DNA of 64,000 bases from Catellatospora tritici. Its GTDB lineage: Bacteria > Actinomycetota > Actinomycetes > Mycobacteriales > Micromonosporaceae. Within the stretch, counting starts at the first letter, position 1; each line of letters begins with the position of its first letter. The position numbers and the translations under genes were made by a program. The DNA lies in assembly GCF_019083965.1 (NCBI RefSeq), contig NZ_JAHRCY010000035.1:1-64000 (forward strand), read 5' to 3'. Under the pieces are notes generated by a model, which searched no databases, was not told the origin of the DNA, and saw nothing but the letters and a program-made list of their open reading frames with translations. This document shows, piece after piece, positions 44,501-53,138 of this stretch.

Positions 44501-45376
44501 GCCGCCGGGCTGGTCGTCGCCGACGCGCGGGCCCGCGCGCTCAGCCCCGCCCCGGCCGACAGTGCCCTGTCGGCGCTGCTAAGGGCCGTCGACACGACAC
44601 TGTGGACGGTCGACACCTATGCGGCGGTCGGGTCGCCGACGGTGGCCGGGCTGGTGGGGCGGCCGATCGCGGTGGTGCGGGCGGTGCTGCGGCTGGACGC
44701 CCCCGACGACACCGCCGAGGTCGAGGTGACCGAGGCGGGCGGCGCGCAGGCGCGCCGGGACGCGTTCGCGAAGCTGGCCGGGCAGCGGTTCGAGGTGAGC
44801 CTCGGGGAGCTGACCCGAACCGACGACGCGCTGCTCGGCTTCTACGTCGACGACGACTACTCGCGGCTGCACCTGGTCGACCGGGTGGTCGCCGCGCAAG
44901 CACGCGAGAGCGGGCGGCTGCGCGGGCACCTGGGGCTGCTGGGCGCGGTGACGACGCCAGGACTGGACCCGCTGGCGCACCCGTACCTGGTGCCCGACGG
45001 GCGGATCCGGGTGCGGCCGGGGCAGACGGTGCGGCTGACGCTGCTGATGCTGCCGCTGGGACGGGTGCACCTGACGTCCGGAATCCTGCCGCGTAAGCAC
45101 CTGGCCCTGTCCGACCACTGGGTGACGCCGGGGCTGCGGCGCCTCGTGCCGTCGGTGCGGGTCGGGCCGGTGCTGGTCGACCCGGCCGAGATCCGGCTGC
45201 CGCTGGTCAACCTGCTGGGCGACAAGCAGACGTTCACCCGGCGCACCGGCCCGCTGACCTGGCGCGACGACCCGATCGTCGCGGCGACGCAGACCGCGTA
45301 CCTGCCCCGGCTGCCGCACGAGGCGCAGGAGGGCTGGATCCGGGTGACGCCCGACGACGAGGGGGAGACAGCGTGA
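41579..45376 (+). CDS. Unknown 1265-residue protein, fifth gene of the DUF6603 operon
   Basis: ATG 41579 overlaps the previous stop. The frame stays open upstream to 40733, but that part merely shadows the 321-residue gene. The N-terminus (residues about 40-160) is beta-rich with a HLHWALPDALLAG motif. The middle has a basic linker (about 430-500). The C-terminal half includes SLYVGTPPSPIAVTTWRQPW, NPVAGFLLPDHIDEELEAF and a final beta domain. There is no secretion signal. It is probably an architectural partner of the 321- and 649-residue proteins. This is inferred only from coupling and shared style. Confidence 0.75.
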   Translation: MAAIDPKLASKAVFDARYADLVRSGVDAATFHTWDPQLSRRTRILVPVDVQAYVVVPGGEETVAVTGGPKDPAPFADGEHRPDGVHLHWALPDALLAGRHDTQTGQLVLPRLPDRWVVVRALAPQGARQALLRGWVIDAATATVTPLESYPGTPGAAAGPVLDPLDAAAGGSLMWTASYTASADRFAFHDPLADLTPDLHADQAVYTVAGWWSDLGADPLAGAAGPARLDAALAAKGWRLVHDDDDTSVLVADPRLAQVREAAGLAAPVDDPPASVAAADGAVLTGRLDGVAMLGALPVAAVEQVIVTTALARYATLLHGCVLGVPVAGPLPGADDRPDPAALGVALGLDLDDVVAAFGAAVLGLDAEHRREAETLVAAFTSGLIEQLGSPDGLTDLAEREHGDGFWALPGAPLAAAKPDRLHGEDSASAGPLTVGRKGRAAAPSPRLGTKLGWSLKSDMLLGGRAEKARSVRTEEVRLAGGGRDRADAREVVRPAPRYFRPQAPMLALRGARPSHRHHHDGQFDDGGRLRCRYPSEAVTAIEGVVAGAAVVPSLGSGAVPDEVLTVVREAVLLNPYAYRWLAEAGAPPTGATGPYRTRLAAEMVRLYGADGRYDGLSGLSLSPTNTAAAPAKPAAGTWASSRDQLVDRQIAQELARHSLYVGTPPSPIAVTTWRQPWVPLWLEWRASADGHDSVSGWHLSDLDLQPDADAPPEPGNPVRLTCAGRAPIGQGAATALREGIRRWIDTEHQREATGGASTLSSADEQALQRLGDLVAPMDLVSASLDGLREQLLGIDYVGVVHRGPDGRPQASGLPVPLFGGTVQVERLRLVDAFGRTLDIPAEAIAAAATTLDLAVDLPGGMCLRPRLQHSARWLFRLVDPAQPAATDPDDLHEAYVDQLDPAGGVNPVAGFLLPDHIDEELEAFTVGGQAIGQLGHDPVTGAVTWEPAPGRPVPPDAGPLADLPSAARITGEIAAGLVVADARARALSPAPADSALSALLRAVDTTLWTVDTYAAVGSPTVAGLVGRPIAVVRAVLRLDAPDDTAEVEVTEAGGAQARRDAFAKLAGQRFEVSLGELTRTDDALLGFYVDDDYSRLHLVDRVVAAQARESGRLRGHLGLLGAVTTPGLDPLAHPYLVPDGRIRVRPGQTVRLTLLMLPLGRVHLTSGILPRKHLALSDHWVTPGLRRLVPSVRVGPVLVDPAEIRLPLVNLLGDKQTFTRRTGPLTWRDDPIVAATQTAYLPRLPHEAQEGWIRVTPDDEGETA

Positions 45377-48300
45377 GCGGGGAGAGCCGCGAGGACCGCC
45401 GGGCCCGCCGCCGCGGCATGGCCGCCCGGCGCGAAGGCTTCGCGTCGGCGCGCCTGGGCGACTTCGACGCCGGTCTGCTGGCCGCCGCGATGGGGCAGCT
45501 GCTGGCGAGCCTGCCGCCGGTCAGCCGACACGTACGGCGGTGGGTGCCGATCGGGCCGTCCGTGGCGCGCAGCAGCGGGCAGTCGAACTATGTGCGTACC
45601 ACCGGCCGCGTCCGGGACCTGGCGGTCAGCCCCGACGGGCGGCGCGCGTACGCGGGCACCGGCAAGGGCGGTCTGTGGTACACCGAGGACGCGGGCCAGT
45701 TCTGGCGGCCGGTCGGCGACGCGGCGGCCCGCTCGGCGAACACCGGCGGCCCCAACTCCGCCAAGGCGTGCGGCAGCATCCTGGTCGCGTTCGGTGCCAC
45801 CGCCGCCGACGACTTCGTGATGGTCGGCACCGGCGAGTCGATGATGTTCAGCCGCCCCGGCCGCCCGGCGCTGGCCGGGCTCGGCGTGCTGGCCGCCCGC
45901 GGCCCGGCCGACAGCAGCCTGCCGGACCCGTGGGACACCGAGTCCGGGCTGGCGGTGATGGAGGGCGTCAGCGCGTTCCGGCTGGCCCGCCACCCCGCCG
46001 CGACCCCCGGCGCGGCATCGGGACCCAGCCAGGACCGGGTGGCCGCCGCCACGACCTCGGGCCTGTTCCTGGGCACCCGTGGCCCGTCCGGATTCACCTG
46101 GGCCCTGGTGCCGCTGCCGAGCAACCTGTACGCCGCCAACCCGCGCCCGGTCGTCACCGACGTGCTGTGGGTGCCCGGCCCGAACCCGAACGGACGCATC
46201 GTCGTGGCCCTCGCGCTGGGCCTGGAGACCCCGGCCGCCGCCGCGCCGCTGGGCAGCGGTGTGGCGTTCAGCGACGACCTCGGCGCCACGTTCCAGTGGG
46301 TCGGCGGGCTGGCCTCCTCGGCCGCCGCCCCGGCTATCCAGGGCCGGATGAGCCTGGCCACCGCCGCCGGGGGCCGCGTGTACGTGCTCGGCGACATCGT
46401 GCCCAGCGCCAGCGCCAACAACGTCAACACGATCTGGCGCATCCCCGACATCGCCGCGGCCAGCCCCGCCGCGACCACGCTCAGCGCCGTCCCGCCGGTG
46501 TGGATCACCGACCCGGGCCACCGCAGCCAGCGCGACTACGACCAGGCGATCGTCGTGGACGTGGTCAGCAACCCGCCCAACCCCGACATCGACCGGCTCT
46601 ACCTCGGCGGCGCCTACGTCGAGCTGCCGCCCACCACCTCACCGGACGGCCTGGCGTCGTCGCTGTGGTGCCTGGACGTCAACGGCTCCGCGCTGCAGCC
46701 CGCGCCGAACATCTCCCGGGCGGGCACCCCGCACCGGCCCGCCGGGCTGATCGGCGACAACGTGCACGCCGACGTGCACTGCCTGCGTCTGGCCACCGTC
46801 GACGGCGTGCGGCAGGTGTGGGTCGGCTGCGACGGCGGCGTCTTCGTGTCCCCACAGGCCGGGCGGGCCAACAGCTTCGGGCCCCGGGTGACCGGCCTGG
46901 CCGCGTTCGAGGTCAACTTCCTGGTGCAGCACCCGACCAGCAGCCACTTCGGCGCGGCCGGGGTGCAGGACAACGGGCGGCTGATGCGCGTCGGCGAGAT
47001 GGTGTGGGAGGACACCTTCGGCGGCGACGGCGGCGGTGTGGTGTTCCACCCGGTGCAGTCGCAGTACATCATGGCGCAGTACGTCTTCGGGTCCTGGGAC
47101 TGCCGCCCGCTCGCCGGCTACGCCGACCCGCTGACCAGGTGGTTCTGGCCGCAGTTGCCGCCGCGTGACCGGGAGAACGACGCGTCGGCGTTCTACTCCG
47201 GACCGTCGGCGGTCAAACGCAACGCCACCTCGGGGCGGATCGCGCTGGGCACCAACCGGGTGTGGATCACCGACAACCTGGCGGCGATGCCGTACAACAA
47301 CTGGCGGGTGCTGCCGTTCGCGACCGCCGCCCCCGCGCCCGACGTCGACCCGCGCCCCGCCGGCGCCGACCTCATGCCCGCCTTCGGAGTGCCCGGCGGC
47401 GGCGTGCTCGGCCCGATCACCGGCGGCGTCGGCCCGTTCGGGCCCGTGCTCACCGTCAAGTGGGCCTCGCCCACCGAGCTGCTGGCCCTGTTCGAGAAGG
47501 GCGTCGTGCGCTGGAAGCAGAACCCGGCCGGGCAGTGGACCGCCGACCCGCTGCTGACCCCTGCGCCGCTGCCACCCGCCCCGCCCGGTCCGCCGCAGCC
47601 GCGCCTGGACGTCAGCGTCACGACGCTGACCGACATCGCGCCCATCCCCGAGAGCCAGGACTTCTACCTGACCTGCTCCGGCGACACCGCGACCCCGCCG
47701 GGTGACACCTGCTACCGGTTCGACAACGCCACCCGCACGTTCGTGCCGACACGACTGCGCACTCAGCTGCCCCCGCCGCCCGGCGCCAGCATCGGCCCGA
47801 TCGATCCCGCCCAGGCCGTCACCGTCGACCCCACCGACGCGGCCCACGTATACGTCGGCACCATCACCGGCGTCTGGCACGGCGAACGCGCCGGGGCGAC
47901 CGTCACCTGGCTCCCGATGGTCAGCAACCTGCCGCAGGCCGTGGTGCAGGACCTGTCGGTGTGGACCAGCAGCGACCCGGACAGCCCGCGGCTGCTGCGG
48001 GCCGGGCTGCAGTCGCGCGGCGTCTGGGAGGTCGACCTCGCCGCAGACCAGGAGCCGATGCGGACCTACCTGCGGGTGCACTCGTTCGACAACCGGCGCA
48101 AGCTGCCGACCCCGATGGCCAACCCGCGGATCAGCCCGCTGCTGGATCCGCTGAAGGTCGTCGAGAGCCCCGACATCACCGTACGGCCCCAGGTGCCTGC
48201 CACCGCCCCGCGCTGGCAGTTCGGCACCGGCGTCATCACCGCCACCAGCAACTGGGCCGCCGTCCACAACGTCCCCGTGTACGAGTTGTGGACGTTCCAG

Positions 48301-49098
48301 ACGGCGTTCCGGTGGCACTTCCCATCGGTCACCGCCGACGGGGTCTGGAACGACGCGCTGGCCGAACTGATCAGCCTGCACCGCGCCAACAACGGCCTCG
48401 GCGCCGGCACCCGCATCAACCGGCAGCTGTGGGACCTCGTCGTCGGCGGCACCCGGCTCACCTCGACCGGGGCGCTCAGCAGCAGCCCCGGCGACCCGCT
48501 CGCGGTGTACCGGGCGCCCTGGCACTCTCCCGGCGCCATGGACGCGCTCGGCACCGAACTCGACCTGATGGACCACGTACACCCGATCCGGCCGGTGACC
48601 GCCGACCGGATCTGGCGCGTCTACCGCGAACCCAGCGTCGTCGACGTGCTGGTGCACCACCGCGACACGGTGCCGCTGGGCATCGGGGCCGCGAAGGTGG
48701 TGCTGTTCCGGCTGTCCGCGTCGACGTCGGCGGCGCTGCTGAGCGCGGACGGGTCGTGGATCCCCGGCTACATCGCGTCGGTGATCTCCGGCGGCACGCC
48801 CGCCGTACCGGCCGGCTGGCGGGTCGAACCGTCCGTCGGCCCGGTGACGCACCCGCTGAATGTGGAGCTGAGCGCCCGGATGCCCCGCGCGGTGTCGGTC
48901 GACGTGAACCTGACGACCGAGCGCCTGTACGACTACGTGATGTTCGTGGCGGTGACGTTCTCGCCGGTCGACCCGGCGACCGTCGCGCCGTTCCCCGCGC
49001 TGCCCGCCGGCGGCAGCGTCGCCGACCTGGTCCAGCGCTGGCCGTACGCGGCGATGCGGATCGTCCGGGTCCACGACCGCCCGACCGGCACCCCGTAG
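45373..49098 (+). CDS. 1241-residue protein with Asp-box (BNR-like) propeller motifs, last gene of the operon
   Basis: GTG 45373 overlaps the previous stop (GTGA). After a basic N-terminal 40 residues comes a propeller-like region. AYAGTGKGGLWYTEDAGQFW near residues 92-112 contains an Asp-box (TEDAGQFW), and a second, FSDDLGATF, lies near 298. Such motifs mark sialidase- or VPS10-type beta-propellers that bind glycans or proteins. A run of GCDGGVFVSP, QDNGRLMR and GVWHGE motifs fits further blades. The C-terminal 300 residues are a different beta-rich domain. No signal peptide is seen. Sialidase catalytic residues were not identified, so binding is more likely than hydrolysis. Confidence 0.75.
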   Translation: MSGESREDRRARRRGMAARREGFASARLGDFDAGLLAAAMGQLLASLPPVSRHVRRWVPIGPSVARSSGQSNYVRTTGRVRDLAVSPDGRRAYAGTGKGGLWYTEDAGQFWRPVGDAAARSANTGGPNSAKACGSILVAFGATAADDFVMVGTGESMMFSRPGRPALAGLGVLAARGPADSSLPDPWDTESGLAVMEGVSAFRLARHPAATPGAASGPSQDRVAAATTSGLFLGTRGPSGFTWALVPLPSNLYAANPRPVVTDVLWVPGPNPNGRIVVALALGLETPAAAAPLGSGVAFSDDLGATFQWVGGLASSAAAPAIQGRMSLATAAGGRVYVLGDIVPSASANNVNTIWRIPDIAAASPAATTLSAVPPVWITDPGHRSQRDYDQAIVVDVVSNPPNPDIDRLYLGGAYVELPPTTSPDGLASSLWCLDVNGSALQPAPNISRAGTPHRPAGLIGDNVHADVHCLRLATVDGVRQVWVGCDGGVFVSPQAGRANSFGPRVTGLAAFEVNFLVQHPTSSHFGAAGVQDNGRLMRVGEMVWEDTFGGDGGGVVFHPVQSQYIMAQYVFGSWDCRPLAGYADPLTRWFWPQLPPRDRENDASAFYSGPSAVKRNATSGRIALGTNRVWITDNLAAMPYNNWRVLPFATAAPAPDVDPRPAGADLMPAFGVPGGGVLGPITGGVGPFGPVLTVKWASPTELLALFEKGVVRWKQNPAGQWTADPLLTPAPLPPAPPGPPQPRLDVSVTTLTDIAPIPESQDFYLTCSGDTATPPGDTCYRFDNATRTFVPTRLRTQLPPPPGASIGPIDPAQAVTVDPTDAAHVYVGTITGVWHGERAGATVTWLPMVSNLPQAVVQDLSVWTSSDPDSPRLLRAGLQSRGVWEVDLAADQEPMRTYLRVHSFDNRRKLPTPMANPRISPLLDPLKVVESPDITVRPQVPATAPRWQFGTGVITATSNWAAVHNVPVYELWTFQTAFRWHFPSVTADGVWNDALAELISLHRANNGLGAGTRINRQLWDLVVGGTRLTSTGALSSSPGDPLAVYRAPWHSPGAMDALGTELDLMDHVHPIRPVTADRIWRVYREPSVVDVLVHHRDTVPLGIGAAKVVLFRLSASTSAALLSADGSWIPGYIASVISGGTPAVPAGWRVEPSVGPVTHPLNVELSARMPRAVSVDVNLTTERLYDYVMFVAVTFSPVDPATVAPFPALPAGGSVADLVQRWPYAAMRIVRVHDRPTGTP

Positions 49099-49125
49099 CC
49101 GCCGAGGATGCGTCGCGTCCACCAT

Positions 49126-49962
49126 TCACGGCCTGAGGAAGAGCCGGGGAAACCTGAGCGCCAGCCAGGGTCGCCGCCCATAGGACAGCGCCTGCCCGGT
49201 GGCGATCATGCGCCAGACCGGTGCCCGGCCGAACGCGATCATCAACGCGGCCACCGGTGTCAACGAGAGCGCGCAGTCGCTGCGCCCGAACTGTCCGGGT
49301 TCGCCGACACGGACGTCGCCGTCGGCGAAGGCCATCGTGAACCTGCCGGCGCCGCGCAACCTGACGTCGTAGACGGCATATATGGTCGCCGCCGCTTTCT
49401 GGTCCACCACCAGCGGCAGCATCCGCATCATCACCGTCGGCGTGATCAGCGCCGCGAGGCGCCGGTTCGGCCGGTACGCGACGCCCAGCCCCCGGTGTAT
49501 GTCGCCGCTGTGTACCAGTGTCTCGGATCCGATGAGCGCCGCGAGAGTCGCGCCCGCGTGCATGACCGAGGGCCCGTACCAGGGCGCGGGGACGGACCGG
49601 TCGAGGTCGGCCGCCGAGATGGCTGACAGCAGCGCCTCACCCGCCAGGGTCAGCTGTTCGGCGGCCTCGGTCGCCGAGGCGAACGCATACTGACTGACCA
49701 CGTTCGCGTTCGTCGCGGCGACCTGCTGCGGGAGCGTGTCGTGTACGCCGATCTCGGTGAACAGGCTACTGACGTCCTCGTCGCGCAGGGCGGCGGCGAA
49801 GACGCCGTAGACGGTGAACAGGTGCATCGCGACCTGCCCGACCGTCCAGGCGAGCCCCGGGACGGGCCGCTCCAGTGACCGGCCGGCGCAGATCACGTCC
49901 GCCAGTCCCGCGAACTGCCCGCGCAGTTCGAGTACAACGGAGTCACGGTCGAGTGGGGTCAT
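49126..49962 (-). CDS. Mycothiol-dependent maleylpyruvate isomerase-like protein
   Basis: About 278 residues from ATG 49962. The N-terminal part (RGQFAGLADVICAGRSLERP, WTVGQVAMHL) has the DinB/MDMPI helical-bundle pattern, with His in QVAMHL and in SGDIHRG as likely metal ligands. The C-terminal 90 residues (AVYDVRLRGAGRFTMAFADG onward) look like the SCP2-like domain often attached. Such proteins are mycothiol-dependent isomerases or transferases, and the exact substrate is unknown. It converges on the DUF6603 operon with only 27 bases between stops. Confidence 0.72.
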   Translation of the reverse strand: MTPLDRDSVVLELRGQFAGLADVICAGRSLERPVPGLAWTVGQVAMHLFTVYGVFAAALRDEDVSSLFTEIGVHDTLPQQVAATNANVVSQYAFASATEAAEQLTLAGEALLSAISAADLDRSVPAPWYGPSVMHAGATLAALIGSETLVHSGDIHRGLGVAYRPNRRLAALITPTVMMRMLPLVVDQKAAATIYAVYDVRLRGAGRFTMAFADGDVRVGEPGQFGRSDCALSLTPVAALMIAFGRAPVWRMIATGQALSYGRRPWLALRFPRLFLRP

Positions 49963-50061
49963 GACGCGGCATGCTACTGCGAAGTAGCCCGCCGCCGGGA
50001 TTCCGCCGCCGCAGCCTACGACGCTGCTATCCCGTTGAACCGAACGACGCATGCCTGTCGG

Positions 50062-50640
50062 TCAGGACATCCGGCTCCCAGATGCCGCTGGACAGGCGAA
50101 ACTGCGGACCGGCGGCAGCAGGACCAGGGCTCGGTTCTTCGGGCCGCGAAACGCCAGCTCGACATGCTCGACCTGGCCGCCCAGGGCACGGTGCTGGGCG
50201 GTGATCGCGGCCAGCAGCTCGTCACGGCCGAGCTTGCGGTCCCGGTCCCAGAAGTTGCAGCAGGGTACGACCAGCACGGGTCGTATCCGGGCCGAGTCGA
50301 CCACCTCGCGTAGCGCCTCGTCCGGGTGCAGGCCCACGATCAGGTCGTAGTAGTCGGCCAGCGTCGCCAAGTAGGGCTCTGCCCGGGCCGGAACGCCCTT
50401 GAGCGTCCAGCCGCGGGGGTCGACGACCTCGGCCTCCAGGCCGAACCGTTTGCGCAGCAGCCGGGTCAGCATCCCTTGCCCGCCGGCCACGTCGGCGACG
50501 TACCGGGCCTGCGGGAATCGTGCCGTAATGAACTCGGCGAGCACGTCGAAGCGGGCCTCGTCGCCGTGGAACCGGTGCCGGGTCACGGCGTACGCCGTGA
50601 GATCTCGGTCATGTGAGCGTCTCCTGCCTTCGTCGACCAT
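50062..50640 (-). CDS. SAM-dependent methyltransferase-like protein
   Basis: The gene encodes 192 residues. A class I methyltransferase motif I is visible as VADVAGGQGMLTRLL, with EAEVVDPRG as the following acidic strand and YDLIVGLHPDEAL as motif II. The later strands LVVPCCNFWDRD and ALVLLPPV complete a Rossmann-like fold. The substrate cannot be predicted. It is shorter than most family members, and the start (ATG 50640) lacks a strong ribosome-binding site, so the N-terminus is uncertain. Confidence 0.68.
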   Translation of the reverse strand: MVDEGRRRSHDRDLTAYAVTRHRFHGDEARFDVLAEFITARFPQARYVADVAGGQGMLTRLLRKRFGLEAEVVDPRGWTLKGVPARAEPYLATLADYYDLIVGLHPDEALREVVDSARIRPVLVVPCCNFWDRDRKLGRDELLAAITAQHRALGGQVEHVELAFRGPKNRALVLLPPVRSFACPAASGSRMS

Positions 50641-50754
50641 CAGATCACTCTGCTCGGAGTCGCCGGCGGTGAGGTGGCATGGGCACCGTGGCTGGGCTCG
50701 TCCGGTACGACGAGCTGAGCGCAGTCGCGTGATCCGGCCGCCTGGATCGGTGGG

Positions 50755-51204
50755 TCACTCGGCCCAAGGCTCGAAGCCTGTGCGCAGGACGGCTTCGAGG
50801 GACGTGCGCAACCGCGCCGCGTCGCCGGCGCCGAAGGCGCCCTCGAACCGTGCCTGAACCTCCTGCCACAGTGGCAGACCCGCCTTCATCCGGGCGAGGC
50901 CGTCCGGGGTGATCTTCACGCTGCGGGCGCGGCGGTCGGCGGCGGACGACTCGATGGTCACCAGGCCCTCCCGCGCGAGCGGCTTGAGGTTCGTGGCCAT
51001 GGTCGTACGGTCCATGGCGATCATGTCGGCGAGTCCGCTGATGGTCATCTCTTCGTGCGCGCTGAGCTTCTGCAGGATGCTGAACTGCGTGGCGCGAAGG
51101 CCCACCGGCGCGAGCGCCTTGTCGTAGGTCGAGCCGAGATAGCGGGCCGCCTTGCGTAGCGCCAGGTTGTTGCACAGTTCGACGTCTGCCGCCGCCTCGG
51201 TCAT
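50755..51204 (-). CDS. MarR-family transcriptional regulator
   Basis: The gene encodes 149 residues from ATG 51204, with GGAGGAGG upstream. The winged helix is clear: FSILQKLSAHEEMTISGLAD, recognition helix MDRTTMATNLKPLAREGLV, and the wing DRRARSVKITPDG. MarR proteins usually repress a divergent gene and release DNA on binding a phenolic or oxidant. The divergent interval of about 300 bases contains a perfect 20-bp palindrome, probably its operator, in front of the glyoxalase-like gene. Confidence 0.9.
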   Translation of the reverse strand: MTEAAADVELCNNLALRKAARYLGSTYDKALAPVGLRATQFSILQKLSAHEEMTISGLADMIAMDRTTMATNLKPLAREGLVTIESSAADRRARSVKITPDGLARMKAGLPLWQEVQARFEGAFGAGDAARLRTSLEAVLRTGFEPWAE

Positions 51205-51324
51205 CTTCGCCTCCTCCGCGTCCCGGTTCAAGGGTAGGAGCACCCGCGCCGAAGTACGCAGGCGCGATTCATACCCAGGATGACCTGGCCGAACGTGACC
51301 GGCCCCACCCTTGTCGACCTCGAT

Positions 51325-51344
51325 ATACGAGCATATGCTCGTAT
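51325..51344 (+). promoter_or_regulatory. 20-bp perfect palindrome, probable MarR operator
   Basis: ATACGAGCATATGCTCGTAT reads identically on both strands. It lies 121 bases upstream of the MarR start and 159 bases before the glyoxalase-like gene. Length and symmetry suit a MarR dimer. The rest of the interval (51205-51502) has no gene. Confidence 0.7.
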
Positions 51345-51502
51345 CGCCTCGGCCGGGCATCCCCGCAGTACACGGGGGGCCCAGGCGGTACGGCTGGGCC
51401 GGTTCCTCGCGACGGAGGAGTGGCCGCGACGGCGAGGGCGTCGTCCCGAATGACATCAGCAGACCGGACCGCTGGGTGGCCGGCGCAAGGAAGAAGGACC
51501 CC

Positions 51503-51973
51503 ATGAATCTGAAGCTCGAACTCATCGTGCTGCCCGTGTCCGACGTCGATCGGGCCAAGACCTTCTACGAAGCGGTGGGATTCCGCCTGGACCTCGACAG
51601 GACGGCAGGTGACGACTGGCGCGCGGTTCACCTCACCCCGCCCGGGTCGACATGCTCGATCATGTTCGGCAGGGGCCTCACCTCCGCCCTACCAGGCTCG
51701 GCCCAGGGCCTGTACCTCGTCGTCCCCGACATCGAGCGGGCCCGCGCGGAGCTCATCGAGCGCGGCATCGAGGTGAGCGAGGTGTTCCACGATGCCGGCG
51801 GGCTGTTCTACCACGGCCACGACGGCGCAGACGTCGTCCACCGCGCCGGCCAGGCGAGGGTCGCCGGGCCGCACCCTGACCGTGCCGACTACGGCTCCTT
51901 CAGCACGTTCAGTGACCCCGACGGCAACGGCTGGGTGCTCCAGGAGGTCAAGAAGCGCGCCCCCGGCCGCTGA
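51503..51973 (+). CDS. Glyoxalase/bleomycin-resistance (VOC) family protein
   Basis: The gene encodes 156 residues from ATG 51503, with AAGAAGGA upstream. The vicinal-oxygen-chelate fold is indicated by the N-terminal LELIVLPVSDVDRAKTFYEA, LYLVVPDIERARAELIERG and the end FSDPDGNGWVLQEV. Functions in this family include glyoxalase, dioxygenase and antibiotic binding, and cannot be separated here. It faces the MarR gene, which likely controls it. Confidence 0.87.
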   Translation: MNLKLELIVLPVSDVDRAKTFYEAVGFRLDLDRTAGDDWRAVHLTPPGSTCSIMFGRGLTSALPGSAQGLYLVVPDIERARAELIERGIEVSEVFHDAGGLFYHGHDGADVVHRAGQARVAGPHPDRADYGSFSTFSDPDGNGWVLQEVKKRAPGR

Positions 51974-52064
51974 CACCGCCTGTTCGGACGGGCAGGCGCC
52001 CAACCTGCGCGACAGCCTGTACGTCCGTGGCGGCTCGACTACCGTTGACCTAGGAGATCAACTG

Positions 52065-52970
52065 ATGGTTGCCAGCGAACTCGTTCTCATCGCCAACGCC
52101 GGCGGCGTAGGTCGCACGGTTCTCGAACGACTGCGTGCACAGGACGTGCCGGTGCGCGTGATGGTCCGCCGCGACGACGACCGGGCCGCCGAGCTGCGGA
52201 CGCTCGGCGCGGAGGTGGTACTCGGCGACCTGACCCGGCCCGAGACCGTCGCGGCCGCGATCGAGGGCGCCGGACGTGTCTACTTCGCCATGCCCGTCTC
52301 ACCCGACCACCTGCTGGCCGCGGCCGTCGTGGCCAGCGTCGCGCGCGAATACGGCCGCCTGGACTGCCTCGTGGACATGTCGCAGATGACGGTGTCCCAG
52401 ATGACCGCCACCAGCACCACCGAGTCGCACCAACAGCGACTGCACTGGCTCGCCGAACAGGTGTTCAACTGGTCGGGCCTGCCCGTGGTCCACGTCCGGC
52501 CGACGTCGTTCCTCGACAACCCGCTGTTCACCACGCTGGCCGCGCGGTCGATCAGGCGGAACGGCACGATCGCCCTGCCGTTCGGGACCGGCCGCACATC
52601 GCCGGTCGCCGTGGACGACGTCGCCAGAGTGGTCGCCACCGTGCTTCGCGACCCCACCAGCCACGTCGGCCACGTCTACGAGCTGACCGGGCCGCGTTCG
52701 GTGGACATGACCGAACTGGCCGAGCAGTTCTCCCGGGCACTCGGTCGACCGGTGACCTACACCGACGTCCCCCTCGCCTGGTGGCGGACCGAGGTGCTCG
52801 CCAAGGCCGGCCTGCCCCCGCACACCGAACAGCACATCGCCACCATGGCCCGGCTGCACCACGAGAACCGCTACGACCGAACCTCCGCCGACGTCGAACG
52901 CGTCACCGGCCTGCCTGCCCAGTCGATCGAAGCCTTCGTGGCGGCCCGCAGGCAGCTCTACCTCGGCTGA
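52065..52970 (+). CDS. NmrA-like NAD(P)-binding protein
   Basis: The gene encodes 301 residues. ATG 52065 follows AGGAG (52052-52056) by eight bases. An N-terminal Rossmann strand-loop-helix (LVLIANAGGVGRTVLERL) resembles atypical short-chain dehydrogenases of the NmrA/HSCARG type, although the glycine motif is unusual (NAGGVG). HVRPTSFLDN and the SPVAVDDVARVV segment are family features. The active-site Tyr-Lys pair is not evident, so it may be a redox sensor or a quinone/azo-reductase-like enzyme. It lies 91 bases after the VOC gene. Confidence 0.8.
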   Translation: MVASELVLIANAGGVGRTVLERLRAQDVPVRVMVRRDDDRAAELRTLGAEVVLGDLTRPETVAAAIEGAGRVYFAMPVSPDHLLAAAVVASVAREYGRLDCLVDMSQMTVSQMTATSTTESHQQRLHWLAEQVFNWSGLPVVHVRPTSFLDNPLFTTLAARSIRRNGTIALPFGTGRTSPVAVDDVARVVATVLRDPTSHVGHVYELTGPRSVDMTELAEQFSRALGRPVTYTDVPLAWWRTEVLAKAGLPPHTEQHIATMARLHHENRYDRTSADVERVTGLPAQSIEAFVAARRQLYLG

Positions 52971-53138
52971 GACGCAACGGCGGACATTCGCCGACCTCGC
53001 ACGTGCTCACGCGCAGGACGCAGACAGAACGTGTGGGCATCGGCGGCCGGAGCAACCATACGGTCGGACAGACCGACCACGCGAAACCTTGTTCCCTGAC
53101 CTCGGCAAATACCCGGCAAATACGCAAGGAGTTACGAA

